Counted from the stretch's first letter, positions 24,962 through 34,342 are shown. The stretch: 64,000 nucleotides of DNA from Hypericibacter sp049323455 (GCA_049323455.1 JBMONF010000046.1:124001-188000), one strand, 5' to 3'. Notes: generated from the sequence alone by a model not told the origin. Numbers and translations are program-made.

Positions 24962-25000
24962 CTTACCAGCGCTAGGGATTTCTGGGACCGGGACCACGAG

Positions 25001-25984
25001 ATGCAGGGGGTGCGCAGCATTGCAGCGTCGATCAGCACGGCGGCGGCGCTGATGCTGGCCGGCTGCGCCGAGACCGAACTGGTGCTCAACTCCTCCAAAG
25101 TCGTGACCAAGCCGGAAACCCCGGCGCGGCCGGCCTACAAGGTCGGCCAGCCCTATCAGGTGGCCGGCGTCTGGTACTATCCCAAGGTCGATTACAATTA
25201 CGACGAAACCGGCATCGCCTCCTGGTACGGCCCCGACTTCAACGGCAAGCCGACGGCCAGCGGCGAGATCTACGACCAGAACGGCCTGACCGCCGCGCAC
25301 AAGACCCTGCCGCTGCCGACCATCGTGCAGGTGACCAACCTCGAGAACGGGCGATCGCTGAAGCTGCGCATCAACGACCGCGGCCCCTTCGTGAACGGCC
25401 GCATCATCGACGTGTCGCGCCGCGCGGCCCAGCTTCTGGGCTTCCACGACAACGGCACGGCTCGCGTGCGGGTCAAGGTGCTGGCCGAGGAAAGCATGAC
25501 GCTGGCCGCAGCGTTGACCGGCGGCAGCGGCGTGCCGGCCGACCAGCCGCAGCCGCCCGCGCCCAGCGCGGCCCCCACCATGGCCGTGACCAGCCAGCCG
25601 CTCGGAGGAACGACCGCCGCCACGCCACCGCCTAGTGCCGCGCCTTCCGGTGCTACTGCAACGACGGCGTCGTCGGCAGGCTCGGCCTCTTCGCTCCAGC
25701 TGGCCGCCGCCGGCGCGCAGCCCGATGGGCGCGTCTACCAATCGACGATCAAGCCGACCAGCATCTTCATTCAGGCCGGCGCCTTCACGCAGCGTCAGAA
25801 TGCCGAGCGGTTGCGCGCCGAGTTGGCTCGGCTGGGGGCGGCGACAATGACGCCGATTACGGTCGGCAACCAGCAATTCTACCGGGTGCGGCTAGGACCG
25901 ATCGTGTCGGTGCCGGAAGCGGACCGGCTGCTCGACCAGCTTGTCAGGTCGGGCCATCCGGAGGCGCGCATCATCGTCGACTGA
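25001..25984 (+). CDS. rlpA: Septal ring lytic transglycosylase RlpA with SPOR domain
   Basis: A 327-residue lipoprotein. The signal peptide ends in L-A-G-C. The double-psi beta-barrel (residues about 70-165) has G-I-A-S-W-Y-G-P-D-F-N-G-K-P-T-A-S-G-E, R-I-N-D-R-G-P-F and D-V-S-R-R-A-A, the RlpA signature with the catalytic acid and Asp. A Pro/Ala/Ser/Thr-rich linker (about 175-235) leads to a C-terminal SPOR domain (I-F-I-Q-A-G-A-F-T-Q-R-Q-N-A-E) that binds denuded glycan at the division septum. The ATG at 25001 agrees with the lipobox. Confidence 0.95.
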   Translation: MQGVRSIAASISTAAALMLAGCAETELVLNSSKVVTKPETPARPAYKVGQPYQVAGVWYYPKVDYNYDETGIASWYGPDFNGKPTASGEIYDQNGLTAAHKTLPLPTIVQVTNLENGRSLKLRINDRGPFVNGRIIDVSRRAAQLLGFHDNGTARVRVKVLAEESMTLAAALTGGSGVPADQPQPPAPSAAPTMAVTSQPLGGTTAATPPPSAAPSGATATTASSAGSASSLQLAAAGAQPDGRVYQSTIKPTSIFIQAGAFTQRQNAERLRAELARLGAATMTPITVGNQQFYRVRLGPIVSVPEADRLLDQLVRSGHPEARIIVD

Positions 25985-26100
25985 TCGGAACGGCGGCCGG
26001 CGACGCCTGTCGCATTGCCGCGAAATCGCCCGAATGGCTCGCTATGCCGCTCGAGCCATGCGCAAAAGCGGATTTCCATGAGATGGAACGTTTCCTCGTT

Positions 26101-26175
26101 TGTCATTGCCGAGCTTGACCCGGCAATCCATCTATGGACCCCCGGGCCAAGCCCGGGGGTGGCGAGAAGAAGCGA
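26101..26175. repeat. Dispersed palindromic repeat (proline-rich GC type)
   Basis: TGTCATTGCCGAGCTTGACC-CGGCAATCCA and a 9-bp perfect hairpin CCCCCGGGC-CAA-GCCCGGGGG (26139-26159) form the type of repeat found between genes in many alphaproteobacterial genomes. It lies between rlpA and the carboxypeptidase gene. It may also act as a transcript end for rlpA. Confidence 0.7.
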
Positions 26176-26259
26176 TTCCATTCGATCGAAATTTGCTCTA
26201 ACGCATCGACGCCGGCGCGCCGGCGGCGTTATCTTCCCTTGGCGTTGAGAGGAGCCAAG

Positions 26260-27438
26260 ATGATTCGATTCTTCCGTTTCGCCCATGCCCGTTTCGCCGC
26301 CTTCGGTCTGCTGGCGACCGCTCTTGTCGCGATCGCGGCCTTGCTCGCGCCCGCCGTCGCTCGGGCCGAGACGATCGACACCGCCGCCACCGAAGCGATC
26401 GTCATGGACTACCAGACGGGCGCCGTCCTCTTCGAGAAGAACGCGGATCAGCAGGTGCAGCCTGCGTCGCTCAGCAAGCTGATGACCATCTACCTGCTGT
26501 TCGAAGCGCTCAAGAAGGGCGAGGTCGCGCTCGACGACGCCTTCCCCGTCTCGGAGGAAGCCTGGGCGCTGCGGGAAGGCTCGAAGATGTTCGTCGGCAT
26601 CGGCACCAAGATCCGCGTCGAGGACCTGATCCGCGGCATCATCGTCCAGTCCGGCAACGATGCCTGCGTGGTGGTCGCGGAAGGCCTCGCCGGCAGCGTG
26701 CCCGCCTTCGTCGAGCGGATGAACGCGAAGGCGAAGGAGCTGGGCCTGACCAACAGCCGCTTCGACAATCCGCACGGGCTCGAGGACCCCAATCAACTGA
26801 TGACGGCGCGCGATATCGCGCTGCTGTCTCGCCATCTGATCAAGGATTTTCCCGAGGACTACCGCTATTTCTCGGAGAAGGAGTTCACCTTCAACGGCAT
26901 CAAGCAGGGCAACCGCAATCCGCTGCTCTACAAGGATCCGACGGTGGACGGGCTCAAGACCGGTCATCTCAGCGTGTCGGGCTACAGCCTGGCGGTCTCA
27001 GCCAATCGCAACGGCCGCCGGCTGATCGTGGTCCTGATCGGCATGAAGAGCATGCAGGAACGCTCCGACGAGGCGGCCAAGGTGCTCGACTGGGCCTATC
27101 GCGAGTTCGACAACTACACGGTGGCCAAGGCGGGCGCCGTGATGGCGGACGCGCCGGTCTGGCTCGGCCAGGCGGAAACCGTGCCGCTCGCCGTCGGCGG
27201 CGATCTGCTGGTGACCCTGCCGCGCGCGGCGCGCGACAAGCTCTCCGCCAAGGCCGTGTTCGACGGACCGATCCCTGCGCCGATCGCCAAGGGCCAGGAG
27301 CTGGGCAAGCTCGTCATCTCGGCCCCCGATATCGCCGACATGGAAGTGCCGCTGGTCGCGGCCAACGACGTGCCGAAGCTGGGCTTCTTCGGCCGCGTGG
27401 TGGCGGCGCTCAAGCACTTCATCGGCGTCGGCGCCTGA
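26260..27438 (+). CDS. dacC: D-alanyl-D-alanine carboxypeptidase (DacC/PBP5 family)
   Basis: A 392-residue periplasmic serine peptidase that removes the terminal D-Ala of peptidoglycan pentapeptides. Signal peptide: M-I-R-F-F-R-F-A-H then a hydrophobic core ending at A-R-A. Penicillin-binding motifs are all present: S-L-S-K (S-x-x-K, about residue 70), S-G-N (about 130) and K-T-G (about 235). A C-terminal beta-rich domain and amphipathic segment (V-V-A-A-L-K-H-F-I) anchor it to the membrane. ATG at 26260 is preceded by GAGAGGAG. Family members D,D-carboxypeptidase only, low-molecular-weight class. Confidence 0.95.
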   Translation: MIRFFRFAHARFAAFGLLATALVAIAALLAPAVARAETIDTAATEAIVMDYQTGAVLFEKNADQQVQPASLSKLMTIYLLFEALKKGEVALDDAFPVSEEAWALREGSKMFVGIGTKIRVEDLIRGIIVQSGNDACVVVAEGLAGSVPAFVERMNAKAKELGLTNSRFDNPHGLEDPNQLMTARDIALLSRHLIKDFPEDYRYFSEKEFTFNGIKQGNRNPLLYKDPTVDGLKTGHLSVSGYSLAVSANRNGRRLIVVLIGMKSMQERSDEAAKVLDWAYREFDNYTVAKAGAVMADAPVWLGQAETVPLAVGGDLLVTLPRAARDKLSAKAVFDGPIPAPIAKGQELGKLVISAPDIADMEVPLVAANDVPKLGFFGRVVAALKHFIGVGA

Positions 27439-27446
27439 GTGCCGGG

Positions 27447-28100
27447 ATGACGCGCGGCCGCTTCATCACGCTCGAAGGGGGCGAGGGTGCCGGCAAGTCC
27501 ACCCAGGTGAGGCTGCTGGCCCAATGGCTCGGGGCGCAGGGCCGCGAGGTGGTGGCGACGCGCGAGCCCGGCGGCGCGGCCGGCGCGGAGGAAATCCGCA
27601 AGCTGCTCGTTCAGGGCACGGCCGACCGCTGGGACGCTTTGACCGAGACGCTCCTGCATTACGCGGCGCGGCGCGATCATCTCCACCGCACCATCTTGCC
27701 GGCGCTCGCCGCGGGACGGTGGGTCATCAGCGATCGCTTTTCGGACTCGACCATGGCCTATCAAGGCTATGGCCATGGCGTCGATCGCGATTTCATCGCC
27801 GCACTGGATCGGGCCGTGGTTGGCGAGCATCGTCCCGATCTCACCCTGCTTCTGGATCTGCCGGTGGAGCAGGGCCTGCGCCGGGCAACCGCGCGGCCGG
27901 GGCACGAGAACCGCTACGAAGCGATGGATCGCGCCTTCCATGAGAGGCTGCGCCAGGGCTTTCTCGCCATCGCCGGGGCCGAGCCCAAGCGCTGCCGCGT
28001 GGTTCCGGCCACGGCCGACATCGACACCGTACAGGCGCGTCTGCGTGCCGCCGTCGCGGCCCGCTTTGCAGCGGAATTGCCGCAGATCGTGGCCGGCTGA
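27447..28100 (+). CDS. tmk: Thymidylate kinase
   Basis: A 217-residue dTMP kinase that makes dTDP for DNA synthesis. The P-loop G-G-E-G-A-G-K-S-T is near residues 11-19, the D-R-x (D-R-F-S-D-S-T) motif near 95-101, and the C-terminal helix and lid (R-A-T-A-R-P-G-H-E-N-R) near 145-155 is of the usual bacterial type. It begins 9 bp after the carboxypeptidase gene and is followed closely by holB, an order conserved in many alphaproteobacteria. Confidence 0.96.
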   Translation: MTRGRFITLEGGEGAGKSTQVRLLAQWLGAQGREVVATREPGGAAGAEEIRKLLVQGTADRWDALTETLLHYAARRDHLHRTILPALAAGRWVISDRFSDSTMAYQGYGHGVDRDFIAALDRAVVGEHRPDLTLLLDLPVEQGLRRATARPGHENRYEAMDRAFHERLRQGFLAIAGAEPKRCRVVPATADIDTVQARLRAAVAARFAAELPQIVAG

Positions 28101-28121
28101 GAGCTCGTTCGGACAGGCGTC

Positions 28122-29237
28122 ATGGCCGATATCGCGGACCCTTCCGTACCCGAGCCGCGCGCCAATCCCGATCTCCTCGGGCACGAGGCGGCGGAGGCGA
28201 ATCTGCTAAGAGCAGCCGCAACGGGGCGGCTCGCCCATGGCTGGCTCATCACCGGCCCGCGCGGTGTCGGCAAAGCCACGCTTGCCTTCCGCTTCGCGCG
28301 CTATCTCCTGGCCGGCGGCGCCGGGGCGGAGGCGCAAACGCCGGGTCTGTTCGGCACACCGGAGCCGCCAGCCGCGCAGAGCCTTCGCCTCGAACCCGGC
28401 CATCCGGTGTCCCGGCGTGTCGCCAGCGGCGGCCATGCCGATCTGCGCGTGATCGAGCGCGGCTGGGACGAGAAGAAAAAGAAGCTGCGCAGCGAGATCG
28501 TGGTCGACGATGTGCGCGACATCGGCACGTTCCTCCACCTGACCCCTGCCGAGGGCGGCTGGCGCGTCGTCGTCGTCGACTGCGCCGAGGACATGAACCG
28601 CAACGCCGCCAACGCCGTGCTCAAGGTGCTGGAGGAGCCGCCGCGCCGATCCCTGCTGCTGCTGGTGAGCCACGCGCCGGGCCGCCTCCTGCCGACCATC
28701 CGCTCGCGCTGCCGCCGGCTCGCGTTGAGGCCGCTCGCCGATGCGCAGGTGAGGGCCCTGCTCGCGCGCTACCGCCCCGACCTCGGCGTGGAGGATCAGG
28801 CGCTCCTGGTGTGGCTGGCGCAAGGCAGCATCGGGCGCGCGCTGGCGCTGGCCGACGAGGACGGGCTCGAACTCTACCGCGACCTCATGGGCCTGCTCGG
28901 CAATCTGCCGGTGCTCGACGTTCCCGCGCTGCACGATTTTGCCGACCGGCTTGCCCGCGACCGCGAGGGCGGGGCCTTTCGCACCGCGGCCGAACTGCTC
29001 GAAGGCTGGATGGCCCGCCTGCTGCGAGCGGCGGCGCTGGGGCGGCCGGAGCCCGGTGTTCCGGCCGACGAGGCCGCGGTTCTGGCCCGGCTGGCCGGGT
29101 CCCGCAGGCTTGAACAATGGCTGGCCCTATGGGAAAAGGTCACCCGCCTCGTCGGAGGGGTGGAACAGATCGATCTCGACCGCAAGCAGGTCTGGATCGG
29201 CGCCATGCTCGCCCTCGCCGGACAGGCGCGGCGCTGA
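28122..29237 (+). CDS. holB: DNA polymerase III subunit delta' (clamp loader)
   Basis: A 371-residue AAA+ clamp-loader subunit. G-P-R-G-V-G-K-A-T near residue 45 occupies the Walker A position, and V-V-D-C-A-E-D-M-N-R-N-A-A-N-A-V-L-K-V-L-E-E-P-P is the very conserved sensor 1 / arginine-finger region (about 148-172). The C-x8-C-x2-C-x2-C zinc site of DnaX proteins is absent, as is common in delta'. Located between tmk and metG, as usual. Confidence 0.93.
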   Translation: MADIADPSVPEPRANPDLLGHEAAEANLLRAAATGRLAHGWLITGPRGVGKATLAFRFARYLLAGGAGAEAQTPGLFGTPEPPAAQSLRLEPGHPVSRRVASGGHADLRVIERGWDEKKKKLRSEIVVDDVRDIGTFLHLTPAEGGWRVVVVDCAEDMNRNAANAVLKVLEEPPRRSLLLLVSHAPGRLLPTIRSRCRRLALRPLADAQVRALLARYRPDLGVEDQALLVWLAQGSIGRALALADEDGLELYRDLMGLLGNLPVLDVPALHDFADRLARDREGGAFRTAAELLEGWMARLLRAAALGRPEPGVPADEAAVLARLAGSRRLEQWLALWEKVTRLVGGVEQIDLDRKQVWIGAMLALAGQARR

Positions 29238-29320
29238 CGGGACCCCGTCGGCACCCGCTCTATTCCGGCGAATAACGCCGGTAGCCGCAGCTTCTTGAGA
29301 AAAGCCGGAGACCCGTAAGT

Positions 29321-30904
29321 ATGGAAGGGCCTCGACCCTACTACATCACCACGCCGATCTATTACGTGAACGATCTGCCGCATATCGGGCACGCCTACAC
29401 GACGCTCGCCTGCGACGTGCTGGCGCGTTTCATGCGGCTCGATGGCCGGCGGGTGAAATTCCTGACGGGCACCGACGAGCACGGCCAGAAGGTCGAGAAG
29501 TCGGCCAAGGCGGCCGGCATGTCGCCCCAGGCCTTCACCGACAAGGTGTCGCAAAACTTCCGCGACCTGGCGAAGGCGATGAACTTCAGCAACGACGATT
29601 TCATCCGCACCACCGAGCCGCGGCATATCAAGTCCTGCCAGGCGCTATGGCGCGCGCTGAAGGAGAGGGGCCAGATCTATCTGGGCTCCTATGCCGGCTG
29701 GTATGCCGTGCGCGACGAGGCCTTCTATGGCGAGGACGAGCTCACCACCGGGCCGGATGGCAAGAAGCGGGCACCCTCGGGCGCCGAGGTCGAATGGGTC
29801 GAGGAGCCGAGCTACTTCTTCAAGCTCTCGCAATGGCAGCAGCCGTTGCTCGATTTCTACGCCGAAAATCCCGATTTCGTGGCGCCGGAGACGCGGCGCA
29901 ACGAAGTGATCTCCTTCGTCAAGAGCGGGCTCACCGATCTCTCGGTGTCGCGCACCAGTTTCAAATGGGGCGTGCCGGTGCCGGACGATCCCGACCACAT
30001 CATGTATGTGTGGCTGGACGCGCTGACGAACTACATCACGGCGGCGGGATATCCGAATACCGAGAGCGAGGAGTACCGTACCTTCTGGCCGGCCGACCTG
30101 CACATGGTCGGCAAGGACATCCTGCGCTTCCATACGGTCTATTGGCCGGCCTTCCTGATGGCGGCGGGCCTGGAGCCGCCCAAGCGCGTCTTCGCCCATG
30201 GCTGGTGGACCAACGAGGGCCAGAAGATCTCGAAGTCGCTCGGCAACGTGATCGACCCGCTGCAGTTGATCGCAACCTACGGGCTCGACCCGGTGCGCTA
30301 CTTCCTGTTGCGCGAGGTGCCGTTCGGCAACGACGGCGACTTCTCGCGCCGCGCGATGATCAACCGCATGAACGGCGATCTCGCCAACGATCTGGGCAAC
30401 CTGGCGCAGCGCGTGCTGTCGATGATCGCCAAGAACTGCGATGCAGCCGTGCCGCAGAAGGGGCCGTTGACGGCGGCCGACAGGGCGCTCTTGGACCAGG
30501 CCCGGGCGCTGCTGCCGCGCTTGCGCGAGTTCTTCGGCCAGCAGGCCTTCCATCGCGGGCTCGAAGCGATCTGGCAGGTGGTGGGCGAGGCCAACCGCTA
30601 TGTGGACGAGCAGGCGCCCTGGGCCTTGCGCAAGACCGATCAGGCGCGCATGGCAACGGTGCTGTGGGTGCTGGCCGAGACCATCCGCCATCTCGCCATC
30701 CTGGTGCAGCCGGTCATGCCGGATGCTGCGTCCAAGTTTCTGGATCAGCTCGCGGTGCCGGCCGACGCGCGCGGCTTCGAGCGGCTGGGCGAAGCAGGGG
30801 CGCTGAAGCCGGGCACGCCTTTGCCGGCGCCCACGGGCGTGTTCCCGCGCTATGTCGAAACGGGGAGCACCGGGCAGGAGGCTGCGCCGGCCAGGGGGCG
30901 TTGA
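29321..30904 (+). CDS. metG: Methionyl-tRNA synthetase
   Basis: A 527-residue class I aminoacyl-tRNA synthetase that charges tRNA-Met. The HIGH motif is in L-P-H-I-G-H-A-Y (about 22-27) and the KMSKS loop reads K-I-S-K-S near residue 305. Y-Y-I-T-T-P-I-Y-Y-V-N-D at the N-terminus is the family signature. There is no tetracysteine zinc knuckle of the four-cysteine type, and no C-terminal EMAP/Trbp111 extension; it is the compact alphaproteobacterial type. Confidence 0.96.
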   Translation: MEGPRPYYITTPIYYVNDLPHIGHAYTTLACDVLARFMRLDGRRVKFLTGTDEHGQKVEKSAKAAGMSPQAFTDKVSQNFRDLAKAMNFSNDDFIRTTEPRHIKSCQALWRALKERGQIYLGSYAGWYAVRDEAFYGEDELTTGPDGKKRAPSGAEVEWVEEPSYFFKLSQWQQPLLDFYAENPDFVAPETRRNEVISFVKSGLTDLSVSRTSFKWGVPVPDDPDHIMYVWLDALTNYITAAGYPNTESEEYRTFWPADLHMVGKDILRFHTVYWPAFLMAAGLEPPKRVFAHGWWTNEGQKISKSLGNVIDPLQLIATYGLDPVRYFLLREVPFGNDGDFSRRAMINRMNGDLANDLGNLAQRVLSMIAKNCDAAVPQKGPLTAADRALLDQARALLPRLREFFGQQAFHRGLEAIWQVVGEANRYVDEQAPWALRKTDQARMATVLWVLAETIRHLAILVQPVMPDAASKFLDQLAVPADARGFERLGEAGALKPGTPLPAPTGVFPRYVETGSTGQEAAPARGR

Positions 30905-30909
30905 CGGCG

Positions 30910-31710
30910 ATGCTGGTCGATAGCCATTGCCATCTCGATTACCTCGCGCGCGCCGGCATTCTCGAGGGCGCGCTGGCGCGTGCGCGCGAGGCCGGGGTGG
31001 GGGCGATGCTCACCATCTGCACCAGCGTCGAGGCCTTTCCGGAGGTGCTGGCGATCGCCGAGCGGCACGACAATCTCTGGTGCTCGGTCGGCGTCCATCC
31101 GCATAGCGCGGCGGGCGAGGTCGACGTCACGGTCGAGCAGCTCGTCGAGTTGAGCCGCCATCCCAAGGTGATCGGCATCGGCGAATGCGGGCTCGATTAC
31201 TTCTACGAGCGCAGCCCGCGCCCGGCGCAGCAGGCCGTGTTCCGCACCCATATCGAGGCGGCGCGGGCGGCCGGGCTGCCGCTCATCGTCCACAGCCGCG
31301 ACGCCGATCAGGACACGGTCGATCTGCTCGCGGAGGGCGCTGCCAAGGGCGGGCTCAGAGGTCTCATTCATTGCTTTAGCACAACGCGATATCTGTCTGA
31401 GAATGCGTTGAAGATAGGATTTTACATATCGCTTTCCGGCATCCTGACCTTCCCGAAATCGGAAGGGCTGCGCGAGATCGCGGCGGAGCTGCCGCCGGAG
31501 CGCATACTGGTCGAGACGGATTCGCCCTATCTGGCGCCGGTGCCGCACCGGGGCCAGAAATGCGAGCCGGCCTATGTGGCGGCGACCGCAGCCTGCCTGG
31601 CCGAGCTCAAGGGCATGACACCGGACTTGCTGGCGGCCACGACCACCGCCAACTTCTTCCGCCTGTTCGACAAGGCGCGTCCGGTGCCGCGGGCAGTCGC
31701 GGCCGCGTGA
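30910..31710 (+). CDS. TatD family metal-dependent hydrolase
   Basis: A 266-residue TIM-barrel hydrolase of the TatD (YcfH-like) family with 3'-5' DNase-type activity known in relatives. Metal ligands are seen in D-S-H-C-H-L-D (residues 4-10), G-E-C-G-L-D-Y (about 93), V-H-S-R-D-A, I-H-C-F-S and E-T-D-S-P-Y. The start ATG is 5 bp after the metG stop, so they are cotranscribed. A run of AT-richer codons around residues 155-180 (31370-31435) contrasts with its surroundings, a mild oddity. Confidence 0.93.
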   Translation: MLVDSHCHLDYLARAGILEGALARAREAGVGAMLTICTSVEAFPEVLAIAERHDNLWCSVGVHPHSAAGEVDVTVEQLVELSRHPKVIGIGECGLDYFYERSPRPAQQAVFRTHIEAARAAGLPLIVHSRDADQDTVDLLAEGAAKGGLRGLIHCFSTTRYLSENALKIGFYISLSGILTFPKSEGLREIAAELPPERILVETDSPYLAPVPHRGQKCEPAYVAATAACLAELKGMTPDLLAATTTANFFRLFDKARPVPRAVAAA

Positions 31711-31757
31711 GCCTCGTCTGGATCGAGTTAGCGGATTCATGCCATTTGGAATCGCCC

Positions 31758-31912
31758 CCTCTCCCTACCCCCTCCCGCCTGCGGGCCGAAGCTTTGCAGT
31801 CGTAGCGTTTTTCTCAACGCAATCCTTCGGCGGGCGAAGGCCCGCGAGGGGAGGGGGTCAAAAAAGAATTGACCATCCCCCTCGACGGGGGAGGGAAGGG
31901 AGGGGGTGAAAA
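31758..31912. repeat. Dispersed palindromic repeat (CCCTCTCCC family, second copy)
   Basis: CCCCCTCTCCCTACCCCCTCCC on one side and GGGAGGGGGTC then GGGGGAGGGAAGGGAGGGGG on the other form long GC-rich dyads between tatD and the MBL-fold gene. It contains a CTCGACGGGGGAGG type hairpin. It is related in base composition and form to the repeat at 6585. Confidence 0.65.
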
Positions 31913-31954
31913 CAGCGAGCAGCCGGGCAGGCCTTCCAAAGTAGGGGCAACCGC

Positions 31955-32761
31955 ATGCGCGTGACCATCCTCGGCAGCGGCGGGTCGGGCGGGGTGCCGA
32001 TGATCGGTAACCATTGGGGCGCCTGCGATCCGGCCAATCCGCGCAACCGGCGCCGGCGCGTCTCGGCGCTGGTCGAGGCCGCCGGCCGGACCATCCTTCT
32101 GGACGCTTCGCCGGACTGCCGGGCGCAGCTGCTCGACGCCAAGGTACGCTGGCTCGATGCCGTGCTCTTCACCCACGATCATGCCGACCACACGCACGGC
32201 ATCGACGACCTGCGCTTCGTGCGGCGCGATCCCGAGGCGCCGCCGCTACCGGCCTATGCCACGACGCAGACGCTCGAGACCCTGATCGTCCGGTTCAATT
32301 ACGCCTTCCAGCAGAACGAGCAGGGCTCAGGCAAGCTCTATCGGCCGTTTCTCGAGGCGCGCACGGTCGAGCATGGCCGGCCGTTCGAGGTCGACGATCT
32401 CAGAGTGATCCCGTTTCCGCAGGATCACGGCTATGGCAGCGTGACCACGGGCTATCGCATCGGCGGCATGGCCTATTCGACCGATGTGGTCGATCTGCCC
32501 GAGGCGTCCATGGCCCAGCTCGAAGGGCTCGATCTCTGGATCGTGGACTGCCTGCGCTTCGAGCCGCACATGACGCACGCCCATTTCGACAAGGCGCTGG
32601 CCTGGATCGACCGCCTCAAGCCGCGCCGCGCCGTGCTGACGCACCTCAACCACTCGGTCGATTACGACGCCATCGCCGAGCGCTGCCCGGCCGGGGTCGA
32701 GCCGGCCTATGACGGCCTCGTCATCGAGGTGCCCGAGGAGGAGCGGGGGCACGGCGGCTGA
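31955..32761 (+). CDS. MBL-fold metallohydrolase (PhnP-like)
   Basis: A 268-residue beta-lactamase-fold hydrolase. The motif H-D-H-A-D-H (about residues 72-77) binds two metals; other ligands appear in D-H-G (about 153), S-T-D (about 170) and L-T-H-L-N-H-S near the C-terminus. The N-terminal L-G-S-G-G-S-G-G-V-P resembles PhnP/pyrroloquinoline-type phosphodiesterases. No phn genes are near, so a cyclic ribose-phosphate substrate is not assured. It follows tatD on the same strand, as in many alphaproteobacteria. Confidence 0.93.
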   Translation: MRVTILGSGGSGGVPMIGNHWGACDPANPRNRRRRVSALVEAAGRTILLDASPDCRAQLLDAKVRWLDAVLFTHDHADHTHGIDDLRFVRRDPEAPPLPAYATTQTLETLIVRFNYAFQQNEQGSGKLYRPFLEARTVEHGRPFEVDDLRVIPFPQDHGYGSVTTGYRIGGMAYSTDVVDLPEASMAQLEGLDLWIVDCLRFEPHMTHAHFDKALAWIDRLKPRRAVLTHLNHSVDYDAIAERCPAGVEPAYDGLVIEVPEEERGHGG

Positions 32762-32878
32762 CGGCGCTCAGTGCGGATTCCGATCGGGCGGAACGCCCTC
32801 TCGCCGCCGCCGGGTCCGGCGAAGGTCGGCCGGAGGACGGGCTCCCGCCGGGGCGCCGGCCAGGACACGGCGTAGGGA

Positions 32879-33790
32879 CTAAACGTCTTGCCGTCGGCTT
32901 TCGCCGCGCAGCAACGGGCGAAAGCGCTCGGCATCGGCCACCGCGAAATCGAAGAAGGCGCGAACGCGCGGATTTCGGCGGAGGTCCCGATGCATGACCA
33001 GATAGATCTTCGAGCCGATCTCGGGCACCGCATCGAACAGCCGCACCAGATCGCCTTCGGGTTCGCCCAGCATCATCGGCAGAGGCGCCAGGCCCGCACC
33101 CGACTTCACCGCCGCCAGGATTCCGAGCATCGTATTGCCCTGAGCGGAAACGGTCGCCTTCGGCGCCGCGGTCCGGAGCCACCGACCGGCGTGATTGTTC
33201 GTCATTTCGCCGGCAAATCCGACGACGGCATGGCCATCGATGTCGGCCAATTCTTCCGGCCGGCCGCGGCGCTCGATATAGGCCCGGCTGGCATAAATCG
33301 CCCAAGGCACATCCGCGATCTTGCGACAGACGAGCGCGCCTTTGCCGGGGTTGCGGGCGCGGACGGCGATCTCGGCCTCGCCTTTCGCCAGGTCGAGAAA
33401 GCGATCGGTCATGATCAGGTCGACCCGCAGGGCCGGATGCGCCGCGTGGAATCGCCCGACGAGAGGGGTGAGGAACCGCGGCGCCATGGCCTCGGCGCAG
33501 GTCACCCGGATCGGGTCCGTCGGCTGCCTGTCGCTCGAGAGCAGGTGCCGCTCGAAGGCCGCGACGCTGTCTTCGACACGCTCGGCATGGACGAGCAGCT
33601 CGCGCCCGAGCTTGGTCGGCCGGCAGCCCGTCGGATGGCGCTCGACCAGCGTGCGGCCGATCCGATCCTCGAGCGCGGTCAGCCGGCGCTGGACCGTGGG
33701 CTGGCTGACCCCGAGCGCCCTCGCTGCCGCAAGCGTGCTGCCGGCGCGCGCGACCGCCAGGAAGTAGCGCAGATCGTTCCAGTCGAACAT
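32879..33790 (-). CDS. LysR-family transcriptional regulator
   Basis: A 303-residue LTTR. The N-terminal winged helix (M-F-D-W-N-D-L-R-Y-F-L-A-V-A-R-A-G-S-T-L-A-A-A-R-A-L-G-V-S-Q-P-T-V-Q-R) is complete, and the substrate-binding domain follows (about 90-300). ATG at 33790 is chosen; a GTG five codons earlier is possible but is not better. Divergent from the cupin gene, 117 bp apart, so it probably controls it; effector unknown. Confidence 0.93.
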   Translation of the reverse strand: MFDWNDLRYFLAVARAGSTLAAARALGVSQPTVQRRLTALEDRIGRTLVERHPTGCRPTKLGRELLVHAERVEDSVAAFERHLLSSDRQPTDPIRVTCAEAMAPRFLTPLVGRFHAAHPALRVDLIMTDRFLDLAKGEAEIAVRARNPGKGALVCRKIADVPWAIYASRAYIERRGRPEELADIDGHAVVGFAGEMTNNHAGRWLRTAAPKATVSAQGNTMLGILAAVKSGAGLAPLPMMLGEPEGDLVRLFDAVPEIGSKIYLVMHRDLRRNPRVRAFFDFAVADAERFRPLLRGESRRQDV

Positions 33791-33907
33791 GCCATAGTTA
33801 TGCACTTTTGTTGAGCGGTCCTACAATGCCGTGGCTGTCCAAAAGGCGCCGCACCAGGTCGAATGCCCGCCTTCGTCACCTGCGAATTTGGCAGAGGAGC
33901 AACGGCC

Positions 33908-34342
33908 ATGAAGGACGACGGGCGGCTCTGGGTGCTGGGTCATCGGATCCGGCCGATCGATACGGACGATTCCTACGGCATGGTGGAGGTCACGTCGCCG
34001 CCGCATGTGCCGGGTCCGCCGCCGCACTATCACAAGGGCGAACGGGAGTTCTTCTTCATCGTCAAAGGGACGCTCGACGTCATGAGCGACGGCCAGTGGC
34101 GGAAATTCCCTGCAGGGAGCTTCGTCGACCTGCCGCCGAACACGACGCACACCTTCATCAACAATACGGAGGAAGACGTGGTCTGGCTCACGGGCTGGCG
34201 CCCGAAAGGCTTCCAACGGTTCTTCCAGGACTTCGGCGTTTCGGCGCGCGAGCCGGATGCGCAGCAGCGCTCGACCGCCGACGAACTGATCCAGAAACTG
34301 GTGCAACGCGTCGAGAGCTACGGCATGTACCTTGCTCGCTAG
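33908..34342 (+). CDS. Cupin domain protein
   Basis: A 144-residue single-cupin protein. The metal motif G-P-P-P-H-Y-H-K-G-E-R-E-F-F-F (about 37-51) contains the two His and the Glu of cupin motif 1, and P-P-N-T-T-H-T-F near 78-85 gives the third His in motif 2. AGAGGAG precedes the ATG. Many such proteins are dioxygenases, isomerases or sensors; nothing here fixes the reaction. Divergent from the LysR gene. Confidence 0.9.
   Translation: MKDDGRLWVLGHRIRPIDTDDSYGMVEVTSPPHVPGPPPHYHKGEREFFFIVKGTLDVMSDGQWRKFPAGSFVDLPPNTTHTFINNTEEDVVWLTGWRPKGFQRFFQDFGVSAREPDAQQRSTADELIQKLVQRVESYGMYLAR

Noticed and set aside
29647..30909. Rightward frame inside metG joined to tatD
   Set aside because: The first part is the metG sequence in another frame; only the part from 30910 on has TatD motifs.
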